From contig JAFEHU010000016.1 in assembly GCA_017848435.1 (NCBI GenBank), positions 48,997 through 112,996 on the forward strand: a DNA stretch of 64,000 nucleotides. The letters are read 5' to 3'. The notes beneath the pieces were generated by a model that saw nothing but the letters and a program-made list of their open reading frames with translations, had not been told where the DNA came from and ran no database searches. Source of the DNA: Burkholderiaceae bacterium (GTDB taxonomy: Bacteria; Pseudomonadota; Gammaproteobacteria; Burkholderiales; Burkholderiaceae_C). The translations under genes and the position numbers were made by a program. This document shows, one piece after another, positions 17,923 through 28,390 of the stretch (the stretch's first letter is position 1; the number at the start of each line of letters is the position of its first letter).

Positions 17923-18507
17923 ATGTCAGGAGGCGGATTTCACGTGCATGGCCCGCACGACCACGAGCTGGAGCATGCCAGCCACAGCGGCCATGAAGAC
18001 GGCGGCAAGATGATCAACCAGATTGCCATGGTCACCGCCATCATCGCCACCGTGGGCGCTTTGTTCGCCTACATGGGCGGCGCCACGCAGGCCAATGCCG
18101 GGCTGTTCAAGAACAACGCGGCGATCAAGAAAACCGAAGCCTCGAACCAGTGGAATTACTACCAGTCCAAAAGCACGAAACAGTCGCTTGCTGAACTGGC
18201 ACGTGACCTGTCCCCCGACGACAAAAAAGCCACCTACCAGGCCAAGGTGGAGCGCTACGAGAAGGAAAAGGCCGAGATCAAGCTGGCCGCTGAAAAGCTT
18301 GAAGCCGACGCCACCGCTTGGGACAAGCAAAGCGACGACCAAATCCACCAGCACCACCGCTGGGCCCAGGCCACCACCGTGCTGCAGGTGGCGATTGCAC
18401 TCGCCGCCATCGCGCTGCTGACGCGCAAGAAGTGGCTGGAATACGGCATGTTCGCCGTGGCGGCCGCCGGTTTGGTGGTGGGCACCCTGGCTTTGATGCA
18501 TATTTAA
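17923..18507 (+). CDS. DUF4337 membrane protein
   Basis: 194 residues with an N-terminal His/Asp/Glu-rich segment (GPHDHELEHASHSGHED), then a hydrophobic helix MINQIAMVTAIIATVGALFAYMGG, a long charged helical stretch with QSLAELARDLSPDDKKATYQAKVERYEKEKAEIK, and two C-terminal helices (LQVAIALAAIALL and FAVAAAGLVVGTLALMHI). This is the DUF4337 layout: three membrane segments with a coiled soluble domain between. The role is unknown. It directly follows folA and its stop codon abuts a repeat copy. Confidence 0.85.
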   Translation: MSGGGFHVHGPHDHELEHASHSGHEDGGKMINQIAMVTAIIATVGALFAYMGGATQANAGLFKNNAAIKKTEASNQWNYYQSKSTKQSLAELARDLSPDDKKATYQAKVERYEKEKAEIKLAAEKLEADATAWDKQSDDQIHQHHRWAQATTVLQVAIALAAIALLTRKKWLEYGMFAVAAAGLVVGTLALMHI

Positions 18508-18556
18508 TAGCTAAACCATTAGGTTTGACCGAGGCTCGCAGCCAAAATCATCTGAT
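18506..18556 (+). repeat. Dispersed intergenic repeat, degenerate copy C
   Basis: Begins at the stop codon of the DUF4337 gene: AATAGCTAAACCATTAGG, then TTTGACCGAGGCTCGCAGCC and a diverged right end. The left GCTA arm is lost and the second stem is broken, so it is a decayed copy of the elements at 21560 and 62628. Confidence 0.55.
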
Positions 18557-18690
18557 TTCTCCACCGGTGGGCTTGTCAGAGGTGCGTAGTCCGGCGCGCA
18601 GTGGCCTTGTGGGTGCGCATCCAATTTAAGGGTTTTCCCTGAAGTGGCGCCACAAGCAGGGTATGGTGAAGGCTTCACTTGCACGGTGCC

Positions 18691-19713
18691 ATGACCAAAA
18701 AACGCCTCTCACCACTGTGGTCGAAATCACTGTCCAAATCGCTGTCGCGTTCGTTCTTTGGCGCGTTGACGGCCATTGGCCGCGCGCAATCCAGTACGGT
18801 GCGCCAGTCTGCCAAGGCGGTGCGGCGCGCCACAGGCGGCCGCACCGCCTTGGCACCCCGCGGCAAAGGCGAATGGTTGAGCGGCATGGCCATGGGCCCG
18901 GCCGGTGTGCGGCGCTACCAACTGCTCAAACCGCCCGGCATGCTGCCGGGCGAACGCCTGCCGCTGCTGGTGATGCTGCACGGCTGCGGGCAGGACGCGC
19001 AGTCGTTCGCGCTCAGCACCCGCATGAACCGGCTGGCGGTGGGCGAACGTTTTCTGGCGCTCTACCCTGAACAAGACCGGCGCGCCAACCTGCAGGGCTG
19101 CTGGAACTGGTACGACACCGACAGCCGCAACGCCTACCGCGAGGCGGCGACTCTGGCCGCAGCCATTGACCAGGTGTGCCTGCTCTACCCGGTGGACGTG
19201 ACCCGCATCGGCGTGGCGGGCCTGTCGGCTGGCGCCAGCATGGCGGCGCTGCTGGCCAGCCGCTACCCCACGCGTTTCCGCGCGGTGGTGATGCACTCCG
19301 GCATCCCGCCCGGCACGGCCCATTCGGCGTCTTCGGCCATGCGCGCGATGCTGGGCCGTGCCGCCACCGCCGCGCCCGGTGCCTTGGCCCACTGGCCACC
19401 GCTGCTGGTGATCCACGGCAGCGCCGACGGTGTGGTTGCACCGAGCAACGGCGAGGCCGCAGCCCAACTCTGGGCCGACGCCGCAGGCGCTCGCCGCCAG
19501 GTGAGTCGCCCGGTGCAGCGTGGTCAGCGGCGCCTGATGACGCTGACCGACTTCAAGCACCAGCGCCGCCTGGTGGCCACGCTGTGCACGGTGGACGGCT
19601 TGGGCCACGCCTGGAGCGGCGGTGCCGCTGGCCAGCCCTACAGCGACGCCACCGGACCCGACGCGTCGCGCATGGTGTGGTCGTTCATGGCGCGGCAGTT
19701 CGGCGTGGCATGA
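18691..19713 (+). CDS. PHB depolymerase family esterase
   Basis: 340 residues. The esterase-PHB-depolymerase fold is indicated by PLLVMLHGCGQDAQSFALSTRMNRLA, the nucleophile serine in IGVAGLSAGASMAALLA, the acid in VIHGSADGVVAPSN, and the late histidine in VDGLGHAWSGG. The N-terminal 55 residues are basic, Ser/Arg-rich and lack a signal peptide, so it is probably intracellular or granule-associated. ATG at 18691 is preferred over an in-frame TTG at 18679. Substrates may be short PHB or other polyesters. The preceding 180 bases hold the degenerate repeat and no gene. Confidence 0.84.
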   Translation: MTKKRLSPLWSKSLSKSLSRSFFGALTAIGRAQSSTVRQSAKAVRRATGGRTALAPRGKGEWLSGMAMGPAGVRRYQLLKPPGMLPGERLPLLVMLHGCGQDAQSFALSTRMNRLAVGERFLALYPEQDRRANLQGCWNWYDTDSRNAYREAATLAAAIDQVCLLYPVDVTRIGVAGLSAGASMAALLASRYPTRFRAVVMHSGIPPGTAHSASSAMRAMLGRAATAAPGALAHWPPLLVIHGSADGVVAPSNGEAAAQLWADAAGARRQVSRPVQRGQRRLMTLTDFKHQRRLVATLCTVDGLGHAWSGGAAGQPYSDATGPDASRMVWSFMARQFGVA

Positions 19714-19803
19714 GCCTGCCCACCGCAGCGCACCCGATGCGGGCAAGTGTGCAAAAATCAAAAGTACTGCTTGTTGTTCACGCCCTGACCCCGCGCCCCC
19801 GCC

Positions 19804-20742
19804 ATGACCCTGTCTTTTTTTGCCAAAGCCTCTGTGTTGCTGCTGTTTGTGAGCAGCACGCTGTACGTGCATTGGCGCGGCAAGGCGCGCCTGCCGCTGC
19901 TGCGCCAGTTCGTGAACCACTCGGCGCTGTTCGCGCCGTACAACGCGCTGATGTATTTGTTCTCGCGTGTGCCATCCAAACCCTACCTGGATCGCAGCCA
20001 CTTTCCGGAACTCGACCTGCTGCGCGACAACTGGGAAACCATCCGCGACGAGGCGCTGCACCTGTTTGACGAAGGGTACATCCGTGCGGCCGAGAAAAAC
20101 AACGACGCCGGCTTCGGCTCCTTCTTCAAAAAAGGCTGGAAGCGCTTCTACCTGAAGTGGTACGACAAGCCCCTGCCGTCGGCCGCGCTGCTGTGCCCCA
20201 AAACCGTGGCGCTGGTCAGTAGCATCCCCAACGTCAAGGGCGCGATGTTCGCGCTGCTGCCCGGTGGCAGCCAGCTCAACCCGCACCGCGACCCGTTTGC
20301 CGGCTCGCTGCGCTACCACCTGGGCCTGTCCACTCCCAACTCCGACGCCTGCCGCATCTATGTGGACGGCCAGGTTTACGCCTGGCGCGACGGCCAGGAC
20401 GTGATGTTCGACGAAACCTACGTCCACTGGGTGCACAACGACACCCCCCAGACCCGCATCATCCTGTTCTGCGACATCGAGCGCCCGCTGCACACCCGGG
20501 TGATGACCGCGCTGAACCGTTGGGTCAGCCACGGCCTGGGCCAGGCCACCGCACCGCAGAACCTGGACGACGAGCGGGTCGGCAGCATCAACCGCGCCTA
20601 CGCCTTCAGCAAACGCGTGGGCGACGGCAGCAACGAGCAGTTCCGCCAATGGAAACGCCGCAACCCCCGGCTCTACCGCGTGCTGCGCCCGGTGCTGGCG
20701 GTGGTGGTGGTGGCGCTGCTGGCGTACTGGCTGTTCGGCTGA
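19804..20742 (+). CDS. lpxO: LpxO-like lipid A 2-hydroxylase (aspartyl/asparaginyl beta-hydroxylase family)
   Basis: 312 residues with N-terminal (SVLLLFVSSTLYVHW) and C-terminal (VLAVVVVALLAYWLF) membrane helices, as in LpxO, which hydroxylates the secondary myristate of lipid A with Fe(II), oxygen and 2-oxoglutarate. The iron ligands are the HxD pair in LNPHRDPFAGSLRYHLGLSTP and the distal His in FDETYVHWVHNDTPQTRIILFCD, which also holds the 2-oxoglutarate arginine. It starts at 19804 and runs on to the exonuclease gene 30 bases later. Confidence 0.88.
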   Translation: MTLSFFAKASVLLLFVSSTLYVHWRGKARLPLLRQFVNHSALFAPYNALMYLFSRVPSKPYLDRSHFPELDLLRDNWETIRDEALHLFDEGYIRAAEKNNDAGFGSFFKKGWKRFYLKWYDKPLPSAALLCPKTVALVSSIPNVKGAMFALLPGGSQLNPHRDPFAGSLRYHLGLSTPNSDACRIYVDGQVYAWRDGQDVMFDETYVHWVHNDTPQTRIILFCDIERPLHTRVMTALNRWVSHGLGQATAPQNLDDERVGSINRAYAFSKRVGDGSNEQFRQWKRRNPRLYRVLRPVLAVVVVALLAYWLFG

Positions 20743-20772
20743 ACCCCCTTCTTTTTTGTCTGGACAGTGTCA

Positions 20773-21558
20773 ATGCGCATCACGACCTGGAACGTGAACT
20801 CCCTGGCCGTGCGGCTGCCGCAGGTGCTCGACTGGCTGGCCACCACCCCGGTGGACGTGTTGTGCCTGCAGGAACTCAAGCTCAGCGACGACAAGTTCCC
20901 GCTGGCCGAGGTGCAGGCCGCCGGTTACCACGCCGTGTTTTTCGGCCAGAAAACCTACAACGGGGTCGCCCTGCTCAGCCGCACACCGGCGCGCGACGTG
21001 GTGCACAACATCCCCGGCCTGGCCGACGAACAGGCCCGCGTGATTGCCGCCACCGTCGACTCGCCGCTCGGTGAGCTGCGGGTCATCAACGGCTACTTCG
21101 TCAACGGCCAGGCGCCCGGCAGCGAGAAATTTGCCTACAAGATGGCCTGGCTGGAGGCGCTGCAGGCCTTTGTGCGCGCCGAAATGGCGCAGCACCCCCG
21201 GCTGGTACTGCTGGGCGATTTCAACATCGCCCCGGAAGACCGCGACTCCTACGACCCCGAAGGCCTGCGCGAGACCATCCACCACACCACCGAGGAGCGC
21301 CAGCACTTCCAGGCTTTGCTGGCACTGGGCCTGCACGACAGCTTCCGGATGTTCGAGCAGCCGGAAAAAAGCTTTTCCTGGTGGGACTACCGCGAGTTCG
21401 GTTTCCGCCGCAACCGCGGGCTGCGCATCGACCACATTCTGGTGAGCGCGCCGCTGAAACCGCTGGTGCAAGCCTGTGCAATTGACCGGTTGCCGCGCAA
21501 GAACGAACGGCCCAGCGACCATGCGCCGGTGACCGTCACACTGGCCAGCCCCATTTGA
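20773..21558 (+). CDS. xthA: Exodeoxyribonuclease III (AP endonuclease)
   Basis: 261 residues. Cytosolic Mg-dependent AP endonuclease and 3' exonuclease of base-excision repair. Motifs: MRITTWNVNSLAVRL, LCLQELKLSDDKFP with the metal-binding Glu, NGYFVNGQAPGSEKFAYK, LLGDFNIAPEDRD with the catalytic Asp/Asn, the base-flipping and active-site WWDYREFGFRRNRGLRIDHIL, and the final catalytic His in PSDHAPVTV. The start is the ATG at 20773; a GTG at 20767 in frame is possible. A repeat copy follows directly. Confidence 0.94.
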   Translation: MRITTWNVNSLAVRLPQVLDWLATTPVDVLCLQELKLSDDKFPLAEVQAAGYHAVFFGQKTYNGVALLSRTPARDVVHNIPGLADEQARVIAATVDSPLGELRVINGYFVNGQAPGSEKFAYKMAWLEALQAFVRAEMAQHPRLVLLGDFNIAPEDRDSYDPEGLRETIHHTTEERQHFQALLALGLHDSFRMFEQPEKSFSWWDYREFGFRRNRGLRIDHILVSAPLKPLVQACAIDRLPRKNERPSDHAPVTVTLASPI

Positions 21559-21559
21559 C

Positions 21560-21622
21560 GCTACAGTTTATATAGCGCAATCACAAGGTTTCACTGAGGC
21601 TTGCGGGTGAAAAGGCTTGAAA
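21560..21622 (+). repeat. Dispersed intergenic repeat, copy D
   Basis: Full-length 63-base copy between the convergent xthA and ntrC ends. Left inverted repeat GCTACAGTTTATATAGC, second stem with arms CAAG and CTTG around GTTTCACTGAGG, then GGCTTGAAA. It could also stop both transcripts, but there is no clear T-run. Confidence 0.8.
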
Positions 21623-21660
21623 AGCCTCCTCACCACGCTGTTTCAGGCTTATTCCAAGCC

Positions 21661-23223
<1,563 letters not shown>

Positions 23224-23265
23224 GTGTAGCGTCACCTCGTTGTTGCGCTGTCGCCGCGCGTTTGT

Positions 23266-24336
23266 TTAGGGCAACGGAATCAGCAGTTTGAAATCCGTCC
23301 GACCAGGAACACTGTCGCACTCGATCAGGCCATGGTGCTGCTGGACAAAGGTTTGCGCCAACGTCAGCCCCAGGCCAGAACCACCTTCCCTGCCCGACAC
23401 CAACGGGTAAAAAATGCGGTCCTTGATCGAGTCAGGTACACCTGGCCCGTTGTCGATGACATGCAATTCCAGTGCCAGTCGGTAGCGTTGTTTGCCAAAT
23501 GTCACCTGGCGCGCGATGCGGGTGCGGAACATCAGCTGGGCGTCGCTGGCCGCAATGCGGTCAGACAGTGCCTGGCAGGCGTTGTGCGCGATGTTCAGCA
23601 CCGCCTGAATCAGCTGCTCGCGGTCACCGCGAAAGTCGGGGATGGAGGTGTCGTAGTCGCGCGCCACCTTCAGGCCACGCGGGAACTCGGCCACGATCAG
23701 CGAGCGCACCCGCTCGCACACCTCGTGGATGTTGACGTCGCCCACCACATGCGGCCGGCGGTGCGGGGCCAGCAGGCGGTCCACCAGCGTCTGCAGCCGG
23801 TCGGCCTCGTGGATGATGACCTGGGTGTACTCTTTCAGGTCCTTGCCTTCGATCTCCATCTCCAGCAACTGCGCCGCGCCGCGGATGCCACCCAGCGGGT
23901 TCTTGATCTCGTGCGCCAGGTTGCGGATTAGTTCCTTGTTGGCCTGCGCCTGGTCAATCAGCCGTTCTTCGCGGTCCTGCTTGGCCTGTTGCTCCAGTGG
24001 CAGCAGCTCAATGATGATCTCGCCCGGGCGCTCGGTCTGGGCCACGATCACGTGCACCGGCAGCGGGTCATGGGCCAGCCGCTTGAGCCAGGCGTCGTAG
24101 CGCAGTGCCGCGAATTCGTTGCTGCCAGCGCCCTGCAAGGCGTTCTGCAGCACATGCGGTTCGGTGAAGCAGTCGAACAGGCGCGACCCCTCAATGGTGC
24201 GGCGCGAAGTGCCCAGCGCGTCTTCCAGCGCGGCATTGGCAAACAGCACCATGCCGTCGCTGCGTACCACCGCCACCAGCGTGGCCAGCAGGTCAAACGG
24301 CTGAAAGCGGGAAACGGGGATGGGCGCTGTTTTCAA
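23266..24336 (-). CDS. ntrB: Nitrogen regulation sensor kinase NtrB
   Basis: About 356 residues (E. coli NtrB has 349). Cytosolic histidine kinase and phosphatase for NtrC, controlled by PII. A PAS-like domain begins FDLLATLVAVVRSDGMVLFANAALEDAL; the H-box is NLAHEIKNPLGGIRGAAQLLE; N- and G-boxes are AHNACQAL, DNGPGVPD and SGLGLTLAQTFV. There is no ATG in the N-terminal region, so I start at a TTG at 24336 (LKTAPIPV), 10 bases after the DUF4124 stop; an upstream extension into that gene is less likely. Start uncertain, function firm. Confidence 0.9.
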   Translation of the reverse strand: MKTAPIPVSRFQPFDLLATLVAVVRSDGMVLFANAALEDALGTSRRTIEGSRLFDCFTEPHVLQNALQGAGSNEFAALRYDAWLKRLAHDPLPVHVIVAQTERPGEIIIELLPLEQQAKQDREERLIDQAQANKELIRNLAHEIKNPLGGIRGAAQLLEMEIEGKDLKEYTQVIIHEADRLQTLVDRLLAPHRRPHVVGDVNIHEVCERVRSLIVAEFPRGLKVARDYDTSIPDFRGDREQLIQAVLNIAHNACQALSDRIAASDAQLMFRTRIARQVTFGKQRYRLALELHVIDNGPGVPDSIKDRIFYPLVSGREGGSGLGLTLAQTFVQQHHGLIECDSVPGRTDFKLLIPLP

Positions 24337-24346
24337 TTCGCTTGGT

Positions 24347-24838
24347 TCAATTCGTTTTGCCAGCCGGCGGGCCAAGGCGGCCCAATTCGCGCCGCAGGCT
24401 GGCGATGTCGTTTTCGCCGCGCGCAATGCTGGACTGCAGGTCGGCGACACGGTCCAGGTATTTTTGGTGGTTGCGGTGTTCGGGGCCAAGCTTTTCAGGC
24501 TCGCCGCTGTTGTATTCCTTCACCAACTCGCTTTGCCGGTTTTCGGCCCGGCGCAATTCGGCTTCCAGGATGGCACGGGAATCGGCGTCGCGGGCGCGCT
24601 GCTCGGCCGCATCGACCCGGGGGCCCTGGGACTGCCGGATGGCCGCCGGGCTGCCCGGTTGCGTCCGGGTTCCCTGGATGATGGTGACGTTGCCGCCTTC
24701 GACCGTTTTGCAGCCGCGTGACTTGGCCACCGCCGCGTTGTTGGTGTACTCGTTGCCACACCGGTAAATCGTGTCCTGAGCGTGGCCAGCCGTGATGGCG
24801 CCAGCAGCAAGACAAAAAATCAGAAATGCACTTTTCAT
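24347..24838 (-). CDS. DUF4124 secreted protein
   Basis: 163 residues with signal peptide MKSAFLIFCLAAGAITAGHA, then the DUF4124 segment QDTIYRCGNEYTNNAAVAKSRGCKTVEGG, and a C-terminal helical, charged region (AEQRARDADSRAILEAELRRAENRQSELVKE, then LDRVADLQSSIARGENDIASLRREL) that looks coiled-coil. Periplasmic; function unknown. It lies between glnA and ntrB on the same strand, an insertion in the otherwise common glnA-ntrBC order. The glnA terminator precedes it, so it likely has its own promoter in the 163-base gap. Confidence 0.8.
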   Translation of the reverse strand: MKSAFLIFCLAAGAITAGHAQDTIYRCGNEYTNNAAVAKSRGCKTVEGGNVTIIQGTRTQPGSPAAIRQSQGPRVDAAEQRARDADSRAILEAELRRAENRQSELVKEYNSGEPEKLGPEHRNHQKYLDRVADLQSSIARGENDIASLRRELGRLGPPAGKTN

Positions 24839-24945
24839 GGGTAGGCGTGTGGTTTGCGCAAGGTGTGCGATGGGGCAGTATCCCGCAATCGCGCAAGGCC
24901 GACAAAAACCGGTGGCATACCGGCACTGTCAGCACCCTGCCCGAC

Positions 24946-24977
24946 CCCAAAAACAAAGGACGGCATCAGCCGTCCTT
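24946..24977 (-). terminator. Intrinsic terminator of glnA
   Basis: On the minus strand AAGGACGGC-TGAT-GCCGTCCTT forms a perfect nine-base-pair stem with a four-base loop, followed by TGTTTTTGGGG. It begins 24 bases after the glnA stop. This separates glnA from the DUF4124-ntrBC transcript. Confidence 0.9.
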
Positions 24978-25000
24978 CGTCTTGCAAGCCAGTGAAGGGC

Positions 25001-26416
25001 TTACAAGCTGTAGTACATGTCGAACTCGACCGGGTGGGTCGTCATGCGGAAGCGGGTGACTTCCTGCATCTTGAGTTCAATGTACGCGTCGATGAACGAG
25101 TCGGTGAAGACACCGCCCTTGGTCAGGAAGCTGCGGCCCTTGTCCAGGTAGTCCAGCGCCTGGTCGAGGCTGTGGCACACGGTTGGCACCAACGCGTCTT
25201 CTTCCGGCGGCAGATGGTACAGGTCCTTGGTGGCGGCTTCGCCGGGGTGGATCTTGTTTTCCACGCCGTCCAGACCGGCCATCAACAGGGCCGAGAAACC
25301 CAGGTAAGGGTTCATCAGCGGATCGGGGAAACGCGCTTCGACGCGGCGACCCTTGGGGTTGGCCACGAAAGGAATGCGGATCGAGGCCGAGCGGTTCTTG
25401 GCCGAGTAGGCCAGTTTCACCGGGGCTTCGTAGCCTGGCACCAGGCGCTTGTAGCTGTTGGTACCGGGGTTGGTGATGGCGTTCAGCGCGCGGGCGTGCT
25501 TGATGATGCCGCCGATGTAGTACAGCGCGTACTCGCTCAGGCCGGCGTAGCCGTCACCGGCGAACAGGTTCTTGCCGTCTTTCCAGACCGACTGGTGGAC
25601 GTGCATGCCGGAACCGTTGTCGCCCACGATGGGCTTGGGCATGAAGGTGGCCGTTTTGCCATAGGAGTGACAGACGTTCCAGATCACGTACTTGAGTTTT
25701 TGCGTCCAGTCGGCGCGCTCGACCAGCGTGCTGAACTTGGTGCCGATTTCGTTCTGTCCGGCGCCCGCCACTTCGTGGTGGAACACTTCAACCGGGATGC
25801 CCAGCGACTCGAGCACGAGGGAGATCTCGGCACGCAGGTCTTGCATCGAGTCGACCGGTGGCACGGGGAAGTAGCCGCCCTTGACGGTGGGACGGTGGCC
25901 ATGGTTGCCGCCTTCAAACACCTTGCTGGTGCTCCAGGAAGCCTCTTCCGAACCGATCTTGACGAAACAGCCGGACATGTCGACGCCCCAGCGCACGTCG
26001 TCAAAAATGAAGAATTCGGGTTCTGGACCGAAGTAGGCGGTGTCGCCCAGGCCGGAAGCCTTGAGGTAGGCTTCGGCTTTCTTGGCGATCGAACGGGGGT
26101 CGCGGTCGTAGGGCTTGCCGTCGGCAGGCTCGACCACGTCGCAGGTCAGGTTGATGGTGGGTTCTTCAAAGAACGGGTCGATCACAGCGGTGGCGGCGTC
26201 GGGCATCAGTTGCATGTCTGAGGCTTCAATGCCCTTCCAGCCGGCGATGGACGAACCGTCAAACGCATGGCCGGAGACAAATTTGTCTTCGTCGAAGTGC
26301 GACACGGGCACGGTGACGTGTTGTTCTTTGCCACGGGTGTCGGTGAAACGGAAGTCAACAAACTTGACCTCGTTCTCTTTCACCATCTTCATCACGTCTG
26401 CGACGGTCTTTGCCAT
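25001..26416 (-). CDS. glnA: Glutamine synthetase type I
   Basis: 471 residues, the usual length. Cytosolic dodecamer that makes glutamine from glutamate, ammonia and ATP. Seen: [22 protein letters not shown], the metal-binding Glu in [37 protein letters not shown], and the adenylylation tyrosine Tyr400 in [10 protein letters not shown] (E. coli Tyr397). The ATG at 26414-26416 has a strong AGGAGA ribosome site. A sigma-54 promoter and upstream NtrC-type sites precede the gene, so it should rise under nitrogen limitation. Confidence 0.97.
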   Translation of the reverse strand: MAKTVADVMKMVKENEVKFVDFRFTDTRGKEQHVTVPVSHFDEDKFVSGHAFDGSSIAGWKGIEASDMQLMPDAATAVIDPFFEEPTINLTCDVVEPADGKPYDRDPRSIAKKAEAYLKASGLGDTAYFGPEPEFFIFDDVRWGVDMSGCFVKIGSEEASWSTSKVFEGGNHGHRPTVKGGYFPVPPVDSMQDLRAEISLVLESLGIPVEVFHHEVAGAGQNEIGTKFSTLVERADWTQKLKYVIWNVCHSYGKTATFMPKPIVGDNGSGMHVHQSVWKDGKNLFAGDGYAGLSEYALYYIGGIIKHARALNAITNPGTNSYKRLVPGYEAPVKLAYSAKNRSASIRIPFVANPKGRRVEARFPDPLMNPYLGFSALLMAGLDGVENKIHPGEAATKDLYHLPPEEDALVPTVCHSLDQALDYLDKGRSFLTKGGVFTDSFIDAYIELKMQEVTRFRMTTHPVEFDMYYSL

Positions 26417-26464
26417 CAAGTTCTCCTGGGTGCGTAGTTAAAAAATGGACTGCAATGTTGAGGA

Positions 26465-26480
26465 TGCAGTTTTTGTGCCA
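26465..26480 (-). promoter_or_regulatory. Sigma-54 promoter of glnA
   Basis: On the minus strand TGGCACAAAAACTGCA has the invariant GG and GC of the -24/-12 elements exactly ten bases apart (consensus TGGCACN5TTGCA). The expected start of transcription is near 26454, giving a leader of about 38 bases. No competing strong -10/-35 is seen. Confidence 0.85.
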
Positions 26481-26579
26481 TGACGAAAGCACGGCATTGG
26501 ATCCGCAGCGCGTATTTTGCCCTGAGTTTGGGCGTGTTCTGGCGGGCGCAACAAGGCTTGTTCACAGGAGTGCCTGAAA

Positions 26580-26634
26580 TGCACCAATTGAATGCAAATT
26601 CTTCAGCTTGAATTAGATGCACCAAATAAATGCA
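26580..26634 (-). promoter_or_regulatory. Two NtrC-type enhancer sites for glnA
   Basis: Two 17-base elements, 26580-26596 (TGCACCAATTGAATGCA) and 26618-26634 (TGCACCAAATAAATGCA), match the NtrC half-site TGCACCA joined to a weaker inverted half. They lie about 125 and 165 bases upstream of the likely start of transcription and 38 bases apart. A further CGCACCAA half-site is at 26639-26646, inside the end of the next gene. Confidence 0.75.
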
Positions 26635-27480
26635 TTAACGCACCAACTCTGGGCCTAGCGACACACCGAACGCGGTCAGTCCAGCCAGCAGTGCGGCGTA
26701 GGCGGCATCCACCGTGGCCGGCGGGCCTTTGACCCCCAATTCGATGTGGCGGCCATATGCGGGGTGGTCCACGCTGGGCAGGCTGAACACCCGGACGGGG
26801 TTGAACTGGCGCTCGATGTCCTCCATCAGTGGTGTCAGGGTGGCTTCCATCGACCCCATCACAGTGACCGATTTTTCCACCTGCGCATGGCGCTGGAACA
26901 GGTGCGGGTAATGGGTGTCGAGCACCCAGGCCATCATCGGCCAGGCCATCACCGGAAACCCGGGCAGGAAGTGCACATGGCCCAGGCTGAACCCAGGAAT
27001 CTTGTTGAACGGGTTGGGAATGATGCGCGCGCCTTCGGGAAACACGCCCATGTTGAGGCGGTGGACATTGTCGGCACGGTCAGGCTCATAGGCGACGCCC
27101 TGCTCCCGGGCGGTGTCCTGCATGCGTTCGCGGATCAGCGCTTCGGCCTCTGGGTGCAGGGCCAGTGGCAGCCCGGCGGCCCGTGCGGCGCACTGGCGGG
27201 TATGGTCGTCGGGCGTGGCGCCGATGCCACCACACGAAAACACCAGGTCACCCGACGCCAGGGCCCGCGCGAGCGTGGCGGTGATGCGTTGGGGCACGTC
27301 GCCCACGTAGTCGGCGTAGCCGAGTTGCAGGCCACGCGCTTGCAACAACTCGATGCCCTTGGCCAGGTGTTTGTCGGCCCGCTTGCCGGACAGGATCTCG
27401 TCGCCAATGATGACGAGGCCGACCGTCTCTGGCGTGTCAAGTGGGCGGGAGAGCGTGTGGGGCGTGGCCGGTGTCGTCAT
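26635..27480 (-). CDS. CinA-type molybdopterin-binding domain protein
   Basis: 281 residues. The MoaB/Mog-like domain of CinA is clear: VGLVIIGDEILSGKRADKHLAKGIELLQARGLQLGYADYVGD, LVFSCGGIGATPDDHTRQCAARAAG, GVFPEGARIIPNPFNKIPGFSLGHVHFLPGFPVMAWPMM. It lacks the C-terminal nicotinamide-nucleotide deamidase domain of full CinA. Such stand-alone proteins are annotated competence/damage-inducible without a proven role. The start overlaps the EI24 gene by 44 bases, so translation is probably coupled. Confidence 0.82.
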   Translation of the reverse strand: MTTPATPHTLSRPLDTPETVGLVIIGDEILSGKRADKHLAKGIELLQARGLQLGYADYVGDVPQRITATLARALASGDLVFSCGGIGATPDDHTRQCAARAAGLPLALHPEAEALIRERMQDTAREQGVAYEPDRADNVHRLNMGVFPEGARIIPNPFNKIPGFSLGHVHFLPGFPVMAWPMMAWVLDTHYPHLFQRHAQVEKSVTVMGSMEATLTPLMEDIERQFNPVRVFSLPSVDHPAYGRHIELGVKGPPATVDAAYAALLAGLTAFGVSLGPELVR

Positions 27481-28324
27481 GGGTCAGGGTGGGTGGCTCT
27501 GGATGCAGCGGCGCTTGCGCGAGCAGCGCCTTTTCGGCCCGCAGGGTTTCCAGCGCGGCCAGGCAGTAGTGCGAAAACCAGAGCGAGGAAAACGCAAACA
27601 CCAGTGTGTAGATCCAGATCGCCAGCGGCACCAGGATCACGAAAGCGGCTGCGAACAGCGCGCCAGACGCCCACAACAGGCTGGGGGCCGCACCGAGGTA
27701 ACCGGTGACGATGCCAATGCCCAGCAGCGCGCCGCGGTGCTGGCGCAAGATTTCGCGCCGTTCCTCGGCACTCGCGTGGTCCGACAAAGCGTCAAACGCC
27801 ATCACCCGGTAGGTGAGCCAGCCCCAGATTAGCGGCGGCAGGATCAAAATGAGCGGCGGCACCAGCCAGAGTGGAATGGACACCACCAGCGCAATCACTG
27901 CCAGCAGCGTGGAGCCGAGTGACCACAACAGGCTGACCACCAGCGAGCCCCCCTTTTTGCGTTCCAGCAGCGGGAAGCGCCGTTCGGCCACCAGCGAGAC
28001 CAGCGTGGGTGTCATCAGCACCGCCACCACCAGCAACGAGAGCACCACGATCACCGGTGTGACCGCAAAAATCACGATCAGCGGCGCCAGCACGGTTTTT
28101 AGGTTGGCCAGGCCCATGCCCTGCAGCCAGCCCCACAGCGTGTTGAGCAAGGCCGAGTCGTCCAGCGACAGGCGCACCGACTCGATCGCCGGCTCCCAGA
28201 AAAAGTAACCCAGCCCCAGCGCCAGCACCGCCATCAGCACCAGGGGCAGGAAGGAGAGACCAATCACCCTGGGGTGCAGGCAGTAAGCCGTGGCACGCCA
28301 GAAAGAATCAAACATCTGCTTCAT
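27437..28324 (-). CDS. EI24/CysZ-like inner membrane protein
   Basis: 295 residues with several hydrophobic helices: ATAYCLHPRVIGLSFLPLVLMAVLALGLGYFFW, TVLAPLIVIFAVTPVIVVLSLLVVAVLMTP, STLLAVIALVVSIPLWLVPPLILILPPLIWGWLTYRV and VILVPLAIWIYTLVFAFSSLWFSHYCLAAL. The EI24 domain (shared with CysZ sulphate permease) fits the pattern WRATAYCLHPRVI and SDHASAEERREILRQHR. Inner membrane; the transported solute, if any, is unknown. It ends overlapping the CinA-type gene. Confidence 0.8.
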   Translation of the reverse strand: MKQMFDSFWRATAYCLHPRVIGLSFLPLVLMAVLALGLGYFFWEPAIESVRLSLDDSALLNTLWGWLQGMGLANLKTVLAPLIVIFAVTPVIVVLSLLVVAVLMTPTLVSLVAERRFPLLERKKGGSLVVSLLWSLGSTLLAVIALVVSIPLWLVPPLILILPPLIWGWLTYRVMAFDALSDHASAEERREILRQHRGALLGIGIVTGYLGAAPSLLWASGALFAAAFVILVPLAIWIYTLVFAFSSLWFSHYCLAALETLRAEKALLAQAPLHPEPPTLTHDDTGHAPHALPPT

Positions 28325-28390
28325 GGGTGGAGCATACCCCGATCAAATGGGCGCGGCATGACAGGCCGCCGAATGCTGTGTAACCGTGCG

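Noticed and set aside
24337..24489. A longer NtrB starting at 24489
   Set aside because: The extra codons lie within the end of the DUF4124 gene, give a composition unlike NtrB, and exceed the usual length.
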